Notes: generated by a model not told the origin, from the letters alone. Counted from the first letter of the stretch, positions 15,361 to 23,760 are shown. The stretch: DNA of 32,893 nucleotides from Thiobacillus sp. (GCA_024709165.1 JANJXF010000114.1:1-32893); one strand, 5' to 3'. Numbers and translations: made by a program.

Positions 15361-18027
15361 ATGAATCATCCTGCCGGTTTTTTTGCACGTTTTCTGACGG
15401 CTCTATGCCTTCTGTTCAGTTGGGGAATTGCCTTCGGCGCCGCGTATGAAGCGCCGCTGCCGGCCGAACTGTCGACCGACCCGGATCTGTGCAAATACCT
15501 CCCCTGCAAGGATGTGATGCCCGGCGCCGACAGTTTTTCGCCGCGCATGGGCAAGCCCGCCTACGTCGAGGCTTACCGGAGCAAGCAGAGCGAGCACAAT
15601 AAAACTGAAGATCCCGCCGACAAGGACGAGGACAAAAAGGATCACGACAAGAAAAGTGCAGATCGCGAAGACGACGATCGCACGCTGATCGGCTACGTTT
15701 TCCTGTCCACCGACATCGTCGACATTCCCGCCTATTCCGGCAAGCCCGTGGTCACGCTGATCGGCATGGACACCAAGGGCATCGTCACCGGCGTGCGCGT
15801 TCTGCGCCACTCCGAGCCGATCCTGCTGCTGGGCATCCCGGAATCTGAACTCACCCGCTTCGTCATGCAGTATGTCGGCAAGTTCGTCGGCGACAAGATC
15901 GAGGTCGGCGCGGGACGGCCGGACCAGGGTGTCATCGGTCTCGACGCCATCACCGGCGCCACCGTCACGGTGATCGCGCAAAATCAGGTGGTGCTGCGCA
16001 GCGGCCTCGAAGTCGCCAAGCAGGTGGGCATCATCGAACCCACCATCCGTCCGCAGGCCCGTTACACCGACGTGACGGACAAGCGCGACTGGAACACGCT
16101 GCTCAAGGAAGGCAGCATCCAGCGCCTCAAGGTCAGCATGGCGGATGTCGGGCTGCCGCCTTCACCGCAACCCTACATCGACATCCATTTCGGTTATCTG
16201 AACGCGCCTGCTGTCGGGCGCAGCATCCTTGGCGATGCCGGCTATGCAAGCCTGATGTCGCGTCTCGGCCCCGCCGATCACGCCATCTTCCTTGTTGCCA
16301 ACGGCTTCGAATCCTTCAAGGGCTCCGGTTTCGTGCGCGGCGGCATCTACGACCGCGTGCAGGTGGCCCAGGACATGGACAGCTTCACCTTCCGCGACCT
16401 GGACTATCTCAACCTCTACCGCATCGAAGCCGCGGGCGCGCCGGCCTACCGCGAGTCGGCGATCTTCATCATCCGCTCGCCTACCTTCAGCGCGGCCTAT
16501 CCGTGGAGCCTGGTGTTCCTCGCCAACAAGATGGACCGCCAGACCGGCGCCAAGACCTTCGTCAACTTCGACAAGGAATACTGGTTGCCCGCCAGCCAGT
16601 TGCAGGGTGGACACCCGAAGATCGTCAAACCGGAGCCGACATGGGTCAAGGTGTGGAAAGGACGCAAGGTCGAAATCGTCCTGTTCGTGCTGTGGCTGGC
16701 TCTCACCGGGACCGTCTACGCCCTGCGCGACAAGCTGGTGCGCCGGTCGACGCACAAGGACAAACGCTGGAAGGACATCCCGAAATATTTCCTGTGGATC
16801 ACCTCGATCGGCTTCGTCGGCTTCTACCTTCTTGCCGTGCCCTCGATCACCCAGGTACTGACCTGGTTCCATTCCATCCTGTTCGAGTGGAAGTGGGAAC
16901 TGTTCCTGTCCGATCCGTTCATCTTCCTGTTCTGGATTTTCATCATCGTCACGGTGTTCTTCTGGGGCCGCGGCATGTTCTGCGGCTGGATGTGCCCCTA
17001 CGGCTCGCTGCAGGAGCTGGTGTACAAAGTGGCAGGGGCCATCGGGCTGAAACGCTTCCAGCGCCACCTGCTGCCGCAACACGTGCATGATCGTCTGAAG
17101 TGGCTCAAATACGCCATCTTCGCGGTGCTGCTCGCGGTATCGTTCTTCTCCATGGGCCTTGCGGAAAAAATGTCCGAGGTCGAGCCGTTCAAGACGACTT
17201 TCCTGGTCGGCGTATGGAACCGCACCTGGCCCTTCGTGACGTTCTGGGTCGTGCTGCTGTTCGCCGCGCTGTTCTTCGAGCGCCCGTTCTGCAAATACCT
17301 GTGCCCGCTCGGCGCCGCGCTCGCGGTGCCCTCCACCTTCCGCTGGTGGGGTCTCAAGCGCAAGGCGGAATGCGGCCCGTGTGCGGCCTGTATGGTTGGC
17401 TGCGGCTCGCAGGCCATCTATGCAGACGGTCGCATCGACCAGCGCGAGTGCCTGCTGTGTCTCGACTGCCAGGTCCTCTACTACGACGACCACGCCTGCC
17501 CGCCACTGGCGAAGGAACGCAAGCGCCGCACCAAGGCCGGCGAGCCGCTCACCGCGATCGGCGACGATGGCTATTACATCCCCATCGTTCCGGCGGCGCC
17601 GGCTGCGGCAGCCACGCGACAACCGCTGCCGGCCTTCGTTCAGCAGGAACTCTTCGATCACCTGTTCCCGTGGAGCCGCCGCATGGCCGCCCAACCGCTG
17701 CTGCTGAAAGGCCTCAGCATCGCGCTTGCCCTGCTGGTGACCTGGGTGTGGGTGCTCGGCGCCGCGGGCAAGCTCGGCACCGGCATCGTGCTCGGCTGGT
17801 GGCTGGCGTGGAGCGCTTACGAACTCGTGGTACGCATGCGCTGCAAGCCCTATGTCAAGGACGGTCCGTGGTGGGGCCGCAACCTGCGTCCGGCGTCGTG
17901 GGCCGACATGGCGGCCTACGTCAGCTTCAAGAACCTGCTGATCGCGGCGGCACTGTTCATCCTGATGAAGGGCACGGGCATCCTCCAATTCCTGCAGAGC
18001 CAGCCCGCATTGCAATGGCTTTACTGA
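15361..18027 (+). CDS. nosR: NosR, membrane flavo-iron-sulfur protein for N2O reduction
   Basis: An 888-residue membrane protein needed for NosZ activity and expression. A signal or first TM helix (about 8-27) leads to a periplasmic FMN-binding domain with TGAT at 198-201, where Thr201 is the expected covalent FMN site. TM helices start near 437 and continue to about 640, with the CGWMCPYG (541-548) and CKYLCPLG (644-651) motifs. Two 4Fe-4S ferredoxin motifs follow at 671-681 (CGPCAACMVGC) and 697-713 (CLLCLDC...CPP). A Lys/Asp/Glu-rich stretch at about 74-107 lies between the N-terminus and the FMN domain. ATG 15361 was chosen over a TTG at 15346. The gene follows the nosZ terminator and overlaps nosD by 13 bp. 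Confidence 0.95.
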   Translation: MNHPAGFFARFLTALCLLFSWGIAFGAAYEAPLPAELSTDPDLCKYLPCKDVMPGADSFSPRMGKPAYVEAYRSKQSEHNKTEDPADKDEDKKDHDKKSADREDDDRTLIGYVFLSTDIVDIPAYSGKPVVTLIGMDTKGIVTGVRVLRHSEPILLLGIPESELTRFVMQYVGKFVGDKIEVGAGRPDQGVIGLDAITGATVTVIAQNQVVLRSGLEVAKQVGIIEPTIRPQARYTDVTDKRDWNTLLKEGSIQRLKVSMADVGLPPSPQPYIDIHFGYLNAPAVGRSILGDAGYASLMSRLGPADHAIFLVANGFESFKGSGFVRGGIYDRVQVAQDMDSFTFRDLDYLNLYRIEAAGAPAYRESAIFIIRSPTFSAAYPWSLVFLANKMDRQTGAKTFVNFDKEYWLPASQLQGGHPKIVKPEPTWVKVWKGRKVEIVLFVLWLALTGTVYALRDKLVRRSTHKDKRWKDIPKYFLWITSIGFVGFYLLAVPSITQVLTWFHSILFEWKWELFLSDPFIFLFWIFIIVTVFFWGRGMFCGWMCPYGSLQELVYKVAGAIGLKRFQRHLLPQHVHDRLKWLKYAIFAVLLAVSFFSMGLAEKMSEVEPFKTTFLVGVWNRTWPFVTFWVVLLFAALFFERPFCKYLCPLGAALAVPSTFRWWGLKRKAECGPCAACMVGCGSQAIYADGRIDQRECLLCLDCQVLYYDDHACPPLAKERKRRTKAGEPLTAIGDDGYYIPIVPAAPAAAATRQPLPAFVQQELFDHLFPWSRRMAAQPLLLKGLSIALALLVTWVWVLGAAGKLGTGIVLGWWLAWSAYELVVRMRCKPYVKDGPWWGRNLRPASWADMAAYVSFKNLLIAAALFILMKGTGILQFLQSQPALQWLY

Positions 18028-19298
18028 CCGGCTGGCGCGTCCTCGTCGGCGTGCTGGCCTCGATCGGCGCGACAGGTGCTGCCGTCGCGGCCGAATGGAC
18101 CGTCCATCCGGGTGAGTCGATCGGCGCTGCCATCACACACGCCGCGCCGGGAGACACGGTACGGGTCGAGCGCGGACGCTACGCGGAACGCCTGCTGATC
18201 GACAAGCCGATCACCCTCCTCGGCATCGGTCGCCCGACGATCAGCGGCGGCCTGAAGGGCGATACCATTCGCATCACGGCCGAGGACGTGACCGTCGAGG
18301 GTTTGCTCGTCACCGATTCCGGCGACAGCCTGATCGATCAGAATGCCGGCATCTACATTTATCCCGGTGCGCACCGCGCCGTGGTGAAGAACTGCGAACT
18401 CAGCTACAACCTGTTCGGCCTGTGGATCGAGAAATCCAACGACGTACGGATCGAGAACAATCTCGTCACCGGCAAACGCGACTACCGCTCGGCGTCGCGC
18501 GGCAACGGCATCCAGCTCTACAACACACAAGGGGCGCGCATCCTTGGCAACCGTATCGGTTTCGTGCGCGACGCCATCTACGTCGACGTGTCGCACCATG
18601 CGATCTTTCGCGGCAACAAGCTGCACCACAGCCGCTACGGCACGCATTACATGAATTCCTACTACAACCTGTGGGAAGACAATGACAGCTGGTTCAACCG
18701 TGGCGGACTCGCGCTGATGGAAGTGCGCAACCAGACGGTGCGCAACAATCGCGCATGGGGCAACTCCGATCACGGCATCATGCTGCGCACGCTCCAGGAT
18801 TCGATCGTCGAAAACAACGTGGTGGCCGGCAACTCGCGCGGTTTCTTCATCTACGACGTGGAATACATCGCCCTGCGCGGCAACCTGGTGATCGACAACA
18901 CCGTGGGCGTTCACCTGTCGGCGGGCTCCTTCCGCAACGAGGTGGAGCGCAACGACTTCATTTCCAACCGCGAGCAAATCCGCTACGTCGCCTCGCGCGA
19001 CGAAACGTGGGGGGCGAAGCAAGGCAACTACTGGAGCAATTACGTCGGCTGGGACCGCGACGGCAACGGCATCGGCGACGTGCCATACCAGGCCAACGAC
19101 ATGGTCGACCGCCTGTCTTGGCGGCACCCGATGATGAAGCTGTTGCTCGCAAGTCCCGCGGTGCAGACCTTGCGCCTCATCGGCCAGCAGTTCCCCCTGT
19201 TGCGGGCGCCGAGCATCGTCGACCCGAATCCGCGCATGAAACCCCTTCACGAAAACTGGAGAGACTGGCTTGGCAAGCATTTCCCCGGACGCCGGTAA
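18015..19298 (+). CDS. nosD: NosD, periplasmic copper-maturation factor
   Basis: A 427-residue protein with a Sec signal (hydrophobic core 8-23, cleavage likely after AVAA at 26). The body is a right-handed parallel beta-helix with repeated CASH/NosD turns, for example GNGIQLYNTQGARILGNRI, NVVAGNSRGFFIYDVEY and GNLVIDNTVGVHL. NosD works with the ABC transporter NosFY to supply sulfur or assist assembly of the CuZ centre of NosZ. The ATG at 18015 lies inside the end of nosR (13-bp overlap), and the end overlaps nosF by 29 bp, so translation is coupled across nosR-nosD-nosF. Confidence 0.95.
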   Translation: MALLTGWRVLVGVLASIGATGAAVAAEWTVHPGESIGAAITHAAPGDTVRVERGRYAERLLIDKPITLLGIGRPTISGGLKGDTIRITAEDVTVEGLLVTDSGDSLIDQNAGIYIYPGAHRAVVKNCELSYNLFGLWIEKSNDVRIENNLVTGKRDYRSASRGNGIQLYNTQGARILGNRIGFVRDAIYVDVSHHAIFRGNKLHHSRYGTHYMNSYYNLWEDNDSWFNRGGLALMEVRNQTVRNNRAWGNSDHGIMLRTLQDSIVENNVVAGNSRGFFIYDVEYIALRGNLVIDNTVGVHLSAGSFRNEVERNDFISNREQIRYVASRDETWGAKQGNYWSNYVGWDRDGNGIGDVPYQANDMVDRLSWRHPMMKLLLASPAVQTLRLIGQQFPLLRAPSIVDPNPRMKPLHENWRDWLGKHFPGRR

Positions 19299-20214
19299 AA
19301 CGGCCCCCCCACCCGTCATCGCCGCGCGTCAGGTCGTCAAGCATTACGGCCGCGTCCACGCGGTCGACGGCGTCGATCTCGACATCGAACACGGCGAACT
19401 GTTCGGCCTCATCGGCCACAATGGCGCCGGCAAATCGACCCTGTTCAAGATGATGCTCGGACTCATCCCGCCGACGTCCGGCGAGATCCGTATCGCCGGC
19501 ACCGCGGTGACCGGCAAGGGTTTTCGTGCGGTGCGCCGCCGGGTCGGCTATCTGCCCGAGAACGTCGTGCTCTACGACAACCTCACCGGACTGGAGACCC
19601 TGCAGTTCTTCGCCCAGCTGAAAGGGGTCGCGTACTCGGCCTGCCCCAACGCGCTGGAACGCGTCGGCCTCGCCCATGCGGCAAAGCGCCGCGTGCGGGA
19701 ATACTCGAAGGGCATGCGCCAGCGTCTGGGTTTCGCCCAGGCCTTGCTCGGAAAGCCGCAGATCCTCTTTCTCGACGAGCCGACGAACGGTCTCGATCCC
19801 GAGGCGATCCGCGAGTTCTACGCCACCCTGCGTGGTCTGCGCGCCGAAGGTGTGACCGTGGTGCTGACTTCGCACATCCTGTCGGAAATCCAGGAGCGCG
19901 TCGACCGCCTCGCCATCATGGCAACGGGTAAAATCCGCGCCGTCGGCACGGTTCAGGCGCTGCGCGAAGAGATGGATCTGCCATTGTGGATCGATGTCCG
20001 CATCGCACCATCGGATTTCGACAGCGTGCGCGCCGTGCTCGGACAACTGCCAGTCAGCGCCATCGAGGCACACGACGACCGTGTGTCCGTGCGCTGCGCG
20101 CGCGATACAAAAATGCCGGTCATCGAAGCGCTCGCCGCACTGGACGGCCGCTTGCTCGACCTGCACGTGCGCGAGCCCTCGCTCGAAGACGTGTTCTTCG
20201 GCTTCTCCGATTAG
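19270..20214 (+). CDS. nosF: NosF, ABC transporter ATPase
   Basis: A 314-residue ABC ATPase. Walker A is GHNGAGKST at 49-57, the signature is YSKGMRQRLGF at 145-155, Walker B is ILFLDEPTNGLDP at 165-177, and the H-loop is in VLTSHILSE. The start is a TTG at 19270, supported by GGAGAG six bases upstream (19258-19263). No later ATG, GTG or TTG fits before the conserved ABC core. Together with NosY it forms the transporter that serves NosD and CuZ biogenesis. The C-terminal 90 residues form the usual extension ending in SLEDVFFG. Confidence 0.95.
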   Translation: MASISPDAGKTAPPPVIAARQVVKHYGRVHAVDGVDLDIEHGELFGLIGHNGAGKSTLFKMMLGLIPPTSGEIRIAGTAVTGKGFRAVRRRVGYLPENVVLYDNLTGLETLQFFAQLKGVAYSACPNALERVGLAHAAKRRVREYSKGMRQRLGFAQALLGKPQILFLDEPTNGLDPEAIREFYATLRGLRAEGVTVVLTSHILSEIQERVDRLAIMATGKIRAVGTVQALREEMDLPLWIDVRIAPSDFDSVRAVLGQLPVSAIEAHDDRVSVRCARDTKMPVIEALAALDGRLLDLHVREPSLEDVFFGFSD

Positions 20215-20222
20215 GGACTCTC

Positions 20223-21038
20223 ATGGAAATCGCCCAAGTCGCCACCATCGCCGGCAAGGAATTCTGGGACCGCATCCGCAACCGCTGGGTGCTCGCCGTG
20301 GCTGCGGTGTTCACCGTGTTCGCACTTGCCATCGCCTATTTCGGCGGTGCGCAGCAGGGCGCGGTGGGCTTCCGCTCGATCGAGTTCACCATCGCAAGCC
20401 TGGTGAGCCTCGTCATCTATCTCATTCCGCTGATCGCGCTGGTGCTGGGATTCGACGCCATCGTCGGCGAGCGCGAGCGCGGTTCGCTCGACCTGCTGCT
20501 GTCGATGCCGATCACGCGCTTCGAACTGCTGCTCGGCAAATACCTTGGACTCGCCGGTGCGCTGGCGTTCTCCACCGTCGCGGGGTTTGGCCTGGTCGCG
20601 CTCGTGCTCGCCACCCAGCTCGAACTCAATGCCCTGCTGCACTATTTCGGCTTCATGCTCTCCTCGGTGCTGCTCGGCATGGCGTTTCTGAGCCTCGCGG
20701 TGATGGTGTCGGTGTTCGCCACCGACCGTACCCGCGCGTCGGGGATGGCGATCGCCCTGTGGTTCTTCTTCGTGCTGGTTTTCGACCTCTTGCTGCTGGG
20801 CGCGCTGGTGGTCACCAGCGGGCAGTACGGCGGCGAGATCTTTCCCTATCTGCTGCTGGCGAATCCGGCTGATGTTTTCCGCATTCTCAACATTTTCTCG
20901 CTCGAAGATGTTCGCACCCTGTATGGCCTTGCCACCGTGTTCCCGGCCGCGCTCGCGGAACCCTGGCTGCTGGGCCTGGTCATGTTGGGCTGGATCGCCG
21001 CGCCGCTGGCGATCGCCACCTGGAGATTCCGCAAATAA
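20223..21038 (+). CDS. nosY: NosY, ABC transporter permease
   Basis: A 271-residue integral membrane protein of the ABC-2 type with about six TM helices: 22-42, 57-80, 107-132, 140-165, 175-198 and a C-terminal one near 240-265. The motif FDAIVGERERGSLDLLLSMP between TM2 and TM3 is characteristic of NosY-type permeases. The ATG lies eight bases after the nosF stop. NosY is the membrane partner of the NosF ATPase and interacts with periplasmic NosD. Confidence 0.95.
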   Translation: MEIAQVATIAGKEFWDRIRNRWVLAVAAVFTVFALAIAYFGGAQQGAVGFRSIEFTIASLVSLVIYLIPLIALVLGFDAIVGERERGSLDLLLSMPITRFELLLGKYLGLAGALAFSTVAGFGLVALVLATQLELNALLHYFGFMLSSVLLGMAFLSLAVMVSVFATDRTRASGMAIALWFFFVLVFDLLLLGALVVTSGQYGGEIFPYLLLANPADVFRILNIFSLEDVRTLYGLATVFPAALAEPWLLGLVMLGWIAAPLAIATWRFRK

Positions 21039-21041
21039 GCC

Positions 21042-21563
21042 ATGAAACTCGTCACCCGCACCCTCCTCGCCGCCACGCTTGCCGTCGGTCTCTTCGGCGC
21101 CTGTAGCGAATCCGGGAAATCAGGCACCGTCGTGCCTCATGAAATCGGCCACGAGACTTCGTGCAGCCTCGACGGCATGCTGCTGGCCGACTATCCGGGG
21201 CCGAAGGCGCAGATCCATTTCGCCGGCCAGGACGAGCCCGAATTCTTCTGCGACACGGTCGAGATGTTCAATATCTACCTCAACCCCGAACAGGTGCGCG
21301 TGGTGCGCGGTCTGTTCGTGCAGGACATGGGCCAGGCCGACTGGAACGATCCGAAAGGACACTGGATCGACGCCCACCAGGCATTCTATGTGCATGGCAG
21401 CTCACGGCGCGGCTCGATGGGCCCGACCATCGCCAGCTTCGCCAACCGGGCCGACGCCGATAAATTCGCCGCGCAGTATGGCGGCAAGGTCCACGCCTTT
21501 GCCGAGATCACGCGCGATATGGCGGTTCTCGACGGCGGCGCACTCCACGACACGACGATGTAA
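21042..21563 (+). CDS. nosL: NosL, copper-chaperone lipoprotein
   Basis: A 173-residue lipoprotein with lipobox LFGAC (Cys21). It has the NosL pattern of a Cys/Met metal site followed by PGPKAQI. Here the site reads CSLDGM (Cys41 to Met46), so only one Cys is present before GM. Conserved segments WIDAHQAFYVHGS and MGPTIASFANRADADKFAAQYGG follow. NosL delivers Cu(I) for the CuZ centre of NosZ. The start is four bases after the nosY stop. It is distinguished from the second NosL-like protein at 22200-22799 by its lipobox and the absence of CPVCGM. Confidence 0.92.
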   Translation: MKLVTRTLLAATLAVGLFGACSESGKSGTVVPHEIGHETSCSLDGMLLADYPGPKAQIHFAGQDEPEFFCDTVEMFNIYLNPEQVRVVRGLFVQDMGQADWNDPKGHWIDAHQAFYVHGSSRRGSMGPTIASFANRADADKFAAQYGGKVHAFAEITRDMAVLDGGALHDTTM

Positions 21564-21568
21564 GACTT

Positions 21569-21838
21569 ATGGTAGATTTTTTCGAAGGGGTCGACCCCGA
21601 ACTGGCCGAGGAAATTCAGAGCCTGTCACGCCTCATCTACCAGTTGCGGGAAAACCGCAAGGCGATTCTGGACGGCTATGGCGTTGCCGACGACGCTGCC
21701 ATGCTCGAATGCATTCGTACCGGCTCGGCGACCGAACACCCAGGCTACGAGCATTACCTGGCCGCACGCATCCTCGACGATACTCGCGAGGCCGTGCGCA
21801 GCGCGCTTGCCGGACGGCTCAAGGAGGTGCGCGCATGA
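21569..21838 (+). CDS. Small acidic protein of unknown function in the nos cluster
   Basis: An 89-residue acidic, mainly helical protein that I do not recognise. It starts at an ATG five bases after the nosL stop, with no signal peptide or TM segment, so it is cytoplasmic. The N-terminal half (EEIQSLSRLIYQLRENRKAIL) could form a coiled coil. There is no Cys, which argues against metal or haem binding. Its stop overlaps the start of the next gene (ATGA), and the AAGGAGG for that gene lies in its last codons, so the two are coupled and probably work together. Translation and codon use look like the neighbours, so I consider the gene real. Confidence 0.7.
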   Translation: MVDFFEGVDPELAEEIQSLSRLIYQLRENRKAILDGYGVADDAAMLECIRTGSATEHPGYEHYLAARILDDTREAVRSALAGRLKEVRA

Positions 21839-22200
21839 GCCTGCATCTCGCACTCGGCACCGTCATCGAGTCCGACTTCAGCAACAGCCTCGCCAGCGCG
21901 CCCGAGCAGAAGCAGGATGCGTTGATCGTGCGCCTGCGCAATGGCGTCATGCTCCATATCCGCTATGCCGCGCCCGATGCCTATTCGCTGCGCTGGACGT
22001 ACGACGGCCACGAAGCCGGCATCGACACCGCGCCGCTGCATCCGCATCTGGCCACCTTCCCCAATCATCTGCACGACACCGACGGGGGCGCACACCCCGA
22101 TCCGTTCACGCGCACCGATACCGCGCCCGAAGACAACGTGCGCCAGTTGATCCGCGCCCTGCTGGACAATCCCGCGCTCGGCGCCGTAACGGTTTCCTGA
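21835..22200 (+). CDS. TumE/DUF6516-like small protein in the nos cluster
   Basis: A 121-residue cytoplasmic protein. The core reads as a small beta-sheet domain: ALIVRLRNGVMLHIRY, YSLRWTYDG, then DTAPLHPHLATFPNHLHD. The YxxxW plus DxAPxHxxLxTFPxHxH pattern matches what I know of the TumE/DUF6516 family, whose founding members are toxins of toxin-antitoxin pairs. An excellent AAGGAGG (21821-21827) precedes the ATG, which overlaps the previous stop by four bases. The stop overlaps the next start as TGATG. Its fixed place between two NosL-type genes suggests a nos-related role instead of, or in addition to, a toxin role; this is inference. Confidence 0.65.
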   Translation: MSLHLALGTVIESDFSNSLASAPEQKQDALIVRLRNGVMLHIRYAAPDAYSLRWTYDGHEAGIDTAPLHPHLATFPNHLHDTDGGAHPDPFTRTDTAPEDNVRQLIRALLDNPALGAVTVS

Positions 22201-22799
22201 TGCGCCGGAATGCCTGGCTGATCATCGCAGGTGGTGTTGTTCTCGCGACCACAGCGGTTGCGTACACCTTGTATGCCAACAAGCGCTCCACCATGGACCT
22301 CGCCGCCATACCGGACGAGCTATGCATCGTCGCCCCGGCGACCCCACCCGATGCGTCGTCAGAGCTGGACCCGCTCATGCCGCGCACTGCACCACAGGAC
22401 GCGCGCTGTCCGGTTTGCGGCATGTACCCCGCACGTTACCCCCGCTGGGCGGCACAGGTCGTGTTCCGGGATGGCGCCACGCATTTCTTCGATTCGCCGG
22501 TCGATCTGTTCGGTTTCATGAACGGCGTGGGGCGGCACAGCAGCCCCTACACCATGAAGGATGCCGCCGCCCAGTTCGTCACCGACTTCGACACCGGCGA
22601 GTGGGTGGCCGCCGATGCGGCCTTCTACGTGCGCGGCTCCAGTGTCCTCGGTCCCATGCGCGACGCCGACCTCCCCGCTTTCGGCAGCCGCGAATCCGCC
22701 GAGGCTTTTGCGCGCAACCACGGCGGCAAGGTGCTCGCCCACGCCGAAGTCACGCCCGAAGTGGTCCGCCCGCTGAGCCGCAACGTGCACCGTCACTGA
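22200..22799 (+). CDS. Second NosL-like protein, membrane-anchored, with CPVCGM motif
   Basis: A 199-residue protein with an N-terminal TM anchor (about 6-24) and a periplasmic NosL-type domain: RCPVCGM (C70 to M75), a His-Phe-Phe segment, WVAADAAFYVRGSSVLGPM and FGSRESAEAFARNHGGKVL. The CPVCGM motif is the canonical Cu-binding motif of the NosL family, in contrast to CSLDGM in the first NosL. There is no lipobox Cys. Its ATG overlaps the preceding stop (TGATG). A second copper chaperone or a copper relay partner of NosL is the likely role. It closes the nos cluster. Confidence 0.8.
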   Translation: MRRNAWLIIAGGVVLATTAVAYTLYANKRSTMDLAAIPDELCIVAPATPPDASSELDPLMPRTAPQDARCPVCGMYPARYPRWAAQVVFRDGATHFFDSPVDLFGFMNGVGRHSSPYTMKDAAAQFVTDFDTGEWVAADAAFYVRGSSVLGPMRDADLPAFGSRESAEAFARNHGGKVLAHAEVTPEVVRPLSRNVHRH

Positions 22800-22817
22800 C
22801 GCTGCATCGGCGCAGCG
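22800..22817 (+). terminator. Hairpin directly after the last nos gene
   Basis: CGCTGC and GCAGCG form a perfect six-base stem with a six-base loop immediately after the stop of the second NosL-like gene. No T-run follows, so it would be a 3' stability element or part of a Rho-dependent terminator rather than an intrinsic one. Confidence 0.35.
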
Positions 22818-22922
22818 CGTTCTCAGGGAACGACGCTGTCGATGACTCCCTGTGTTCGACTTGCGGCGTGGCTCCGGCGAGCGGGATGTCCACCCACAAG
22901 CGAACGTCCCTGTCGAGAGCGC

Positions 22923-22953
22923 AAAAAAACGGGCGACCCCGAAGGGTCGCCCG
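22923..22953 (-). terminator. Rho-independent terminator of the cytochrome c gene
   Basis: CGGGCGACCC (22930-22939) and GGGTCGCCCG (22944-22953) form a perfect ten-base stem around a four-base loop. Read leftward it is followed by seven T (22929-22923). It lies 37 bp after the cytochrome gene's stop. Confidence 0.9.
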
Positions 22954-22989
22954 GTCATTCGGCACGCCGCGGCCCCGGCCGCCCGGCCT

Positions 22990-23439
22990 TTACTGCGACA
23001 GCGACACCATGTGGTTGACCGCCGCCTTGACGTCGTCATCACTCAGGGTCGCAGCGCCGCCGCGCGCGGGCATCATGCCCTTGGCACCGGTGAAGCCTTC
23101 GAGCGCGTGCTTGTACAGGGTATCCATGCCCTGCGCGATGCGCGGACCCCAGTCGTCCTTGTTGCCCGGCATCGGCGCGCCGGCGACACCGGCGGCATGA
23201 CACAGCGCGCAGGTCTTGTTGAACACGCTCTTGCCCTGCTCGGTGCTCGCCACCACACCACCCGCGGCCGGTGCCGCCGCTTCGGCGGCGGGGGCTTCGG
23301 CGGCAGGCGCCGCAGGAGCTTCCGCCGCCGGTGCAGTCGCCTCGGGAGCGGGCGCCTGCGCCGCCGGTTCTTCCTTCTGCCCGCAGGCGGTCAGCCAGGC
23401 CGCAAAGCTCAGGGCCAGGACGAGGGTGGTCTTGTTCAT
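22990..23439 (-). CDS. Lipoprotein cytochrome c (c5-like, monohaem)
   Basis: A 149-residue protein. A lipobox LTAC places the lipidated residue at Cys19. An Ala/Pro/Glu-rich flexible linker spans about 24-62, then a single c-type haem domain has CALCH at 77-81 and axial Met in KGMMPARGG (Met122 or Met123). The spacing and the GxxxMPARGG pattern match cytochrome c5-type domains. AAGGAG at 23453-23448 fixes the ATG. It is convergent with the nos cluster and divergent from the nar operon. A tethered cytochrome could deliver electrons from the bc1 complex to periplasmic reductases such as NosZ; that role is inferred from position only. Confidence 0.88.
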   Translation of the reverse strand: MNKTTLVLALSFAAWLTACGQKEEPAAQAPAPEATAPAAEAPAAPAAEAPAAEAAAPAAGGVVASTEQGKSVFNKTCALCHAAGVAGAPMPGNKDDWGPRIAQGMDTLYKHALEGFTGAKGMMPARGGAATLSDDDVKAAVNHMVSLSQ

Positions 23440-23746
23440 CTAACGATCTCCTTCAAGTTTGTGGCAAAAAAACCGGAAAAAACCGGGAGGGTGCAGGCCC
23501 GACGGGGCTTAAGGAAACCCCGAACACGCCGGGAAGCGGAGCCGGCCAGGTGTTCGACGCTTTCTTGAACCGCCGATCGATCCGTCAGCCTGACGAGCCG
23601 TCGCTGACGGTCGCCGGTTGCCGGGGCCAAATAACCCCGACCGCCCAGCGGCGCAGTCAGGAAGCGTCTGTCAAGCCTTCCGGAGTGAATCAGCGTTCCG
23701 GCTTCGAGAGTTTCACCTCAGGAGGAAGCGGAACGGTCAGGGGTGG

Positions 23747-23760
23747 GTGACGCGGGTCAA
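23747..23760. promoter_or_regulatory. Candidate FNR/DNR-type box
   Basis: GTGACGCGGGTCAA matches TTGAY-N4-RTCAA at nine of ten defined positions. TATAGC at 23781-23786 could be a rightward -10 box, but the spacing puts the box near -39.5, two bases from ideal. The site overlaps a GCGGG/CCCGC hairpin, so it may be a chance match. Confidence 0.35.

Noticed and set aside
16162-18015. A 617-codon open frame antisense to nosR
   Set aside because: Shadow of nosR in high-GC DNA; no motif or ribosome site, and the sense frame has all NosR motifs.
23255-23375. Short GC-rich repeats that look like an array
   Set aside because: They encode the Ala/Pro/Glu linker of the cytochrome; no regular spacer-repeat structure, so not a CRISPR array.
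23436-23630. A 64-codon leftward frame just upstream of the cytochrome gene
   Set aside because: No ribosome site or family resemblance, and it runs through hairpins and the cytochrome's ribosome site.
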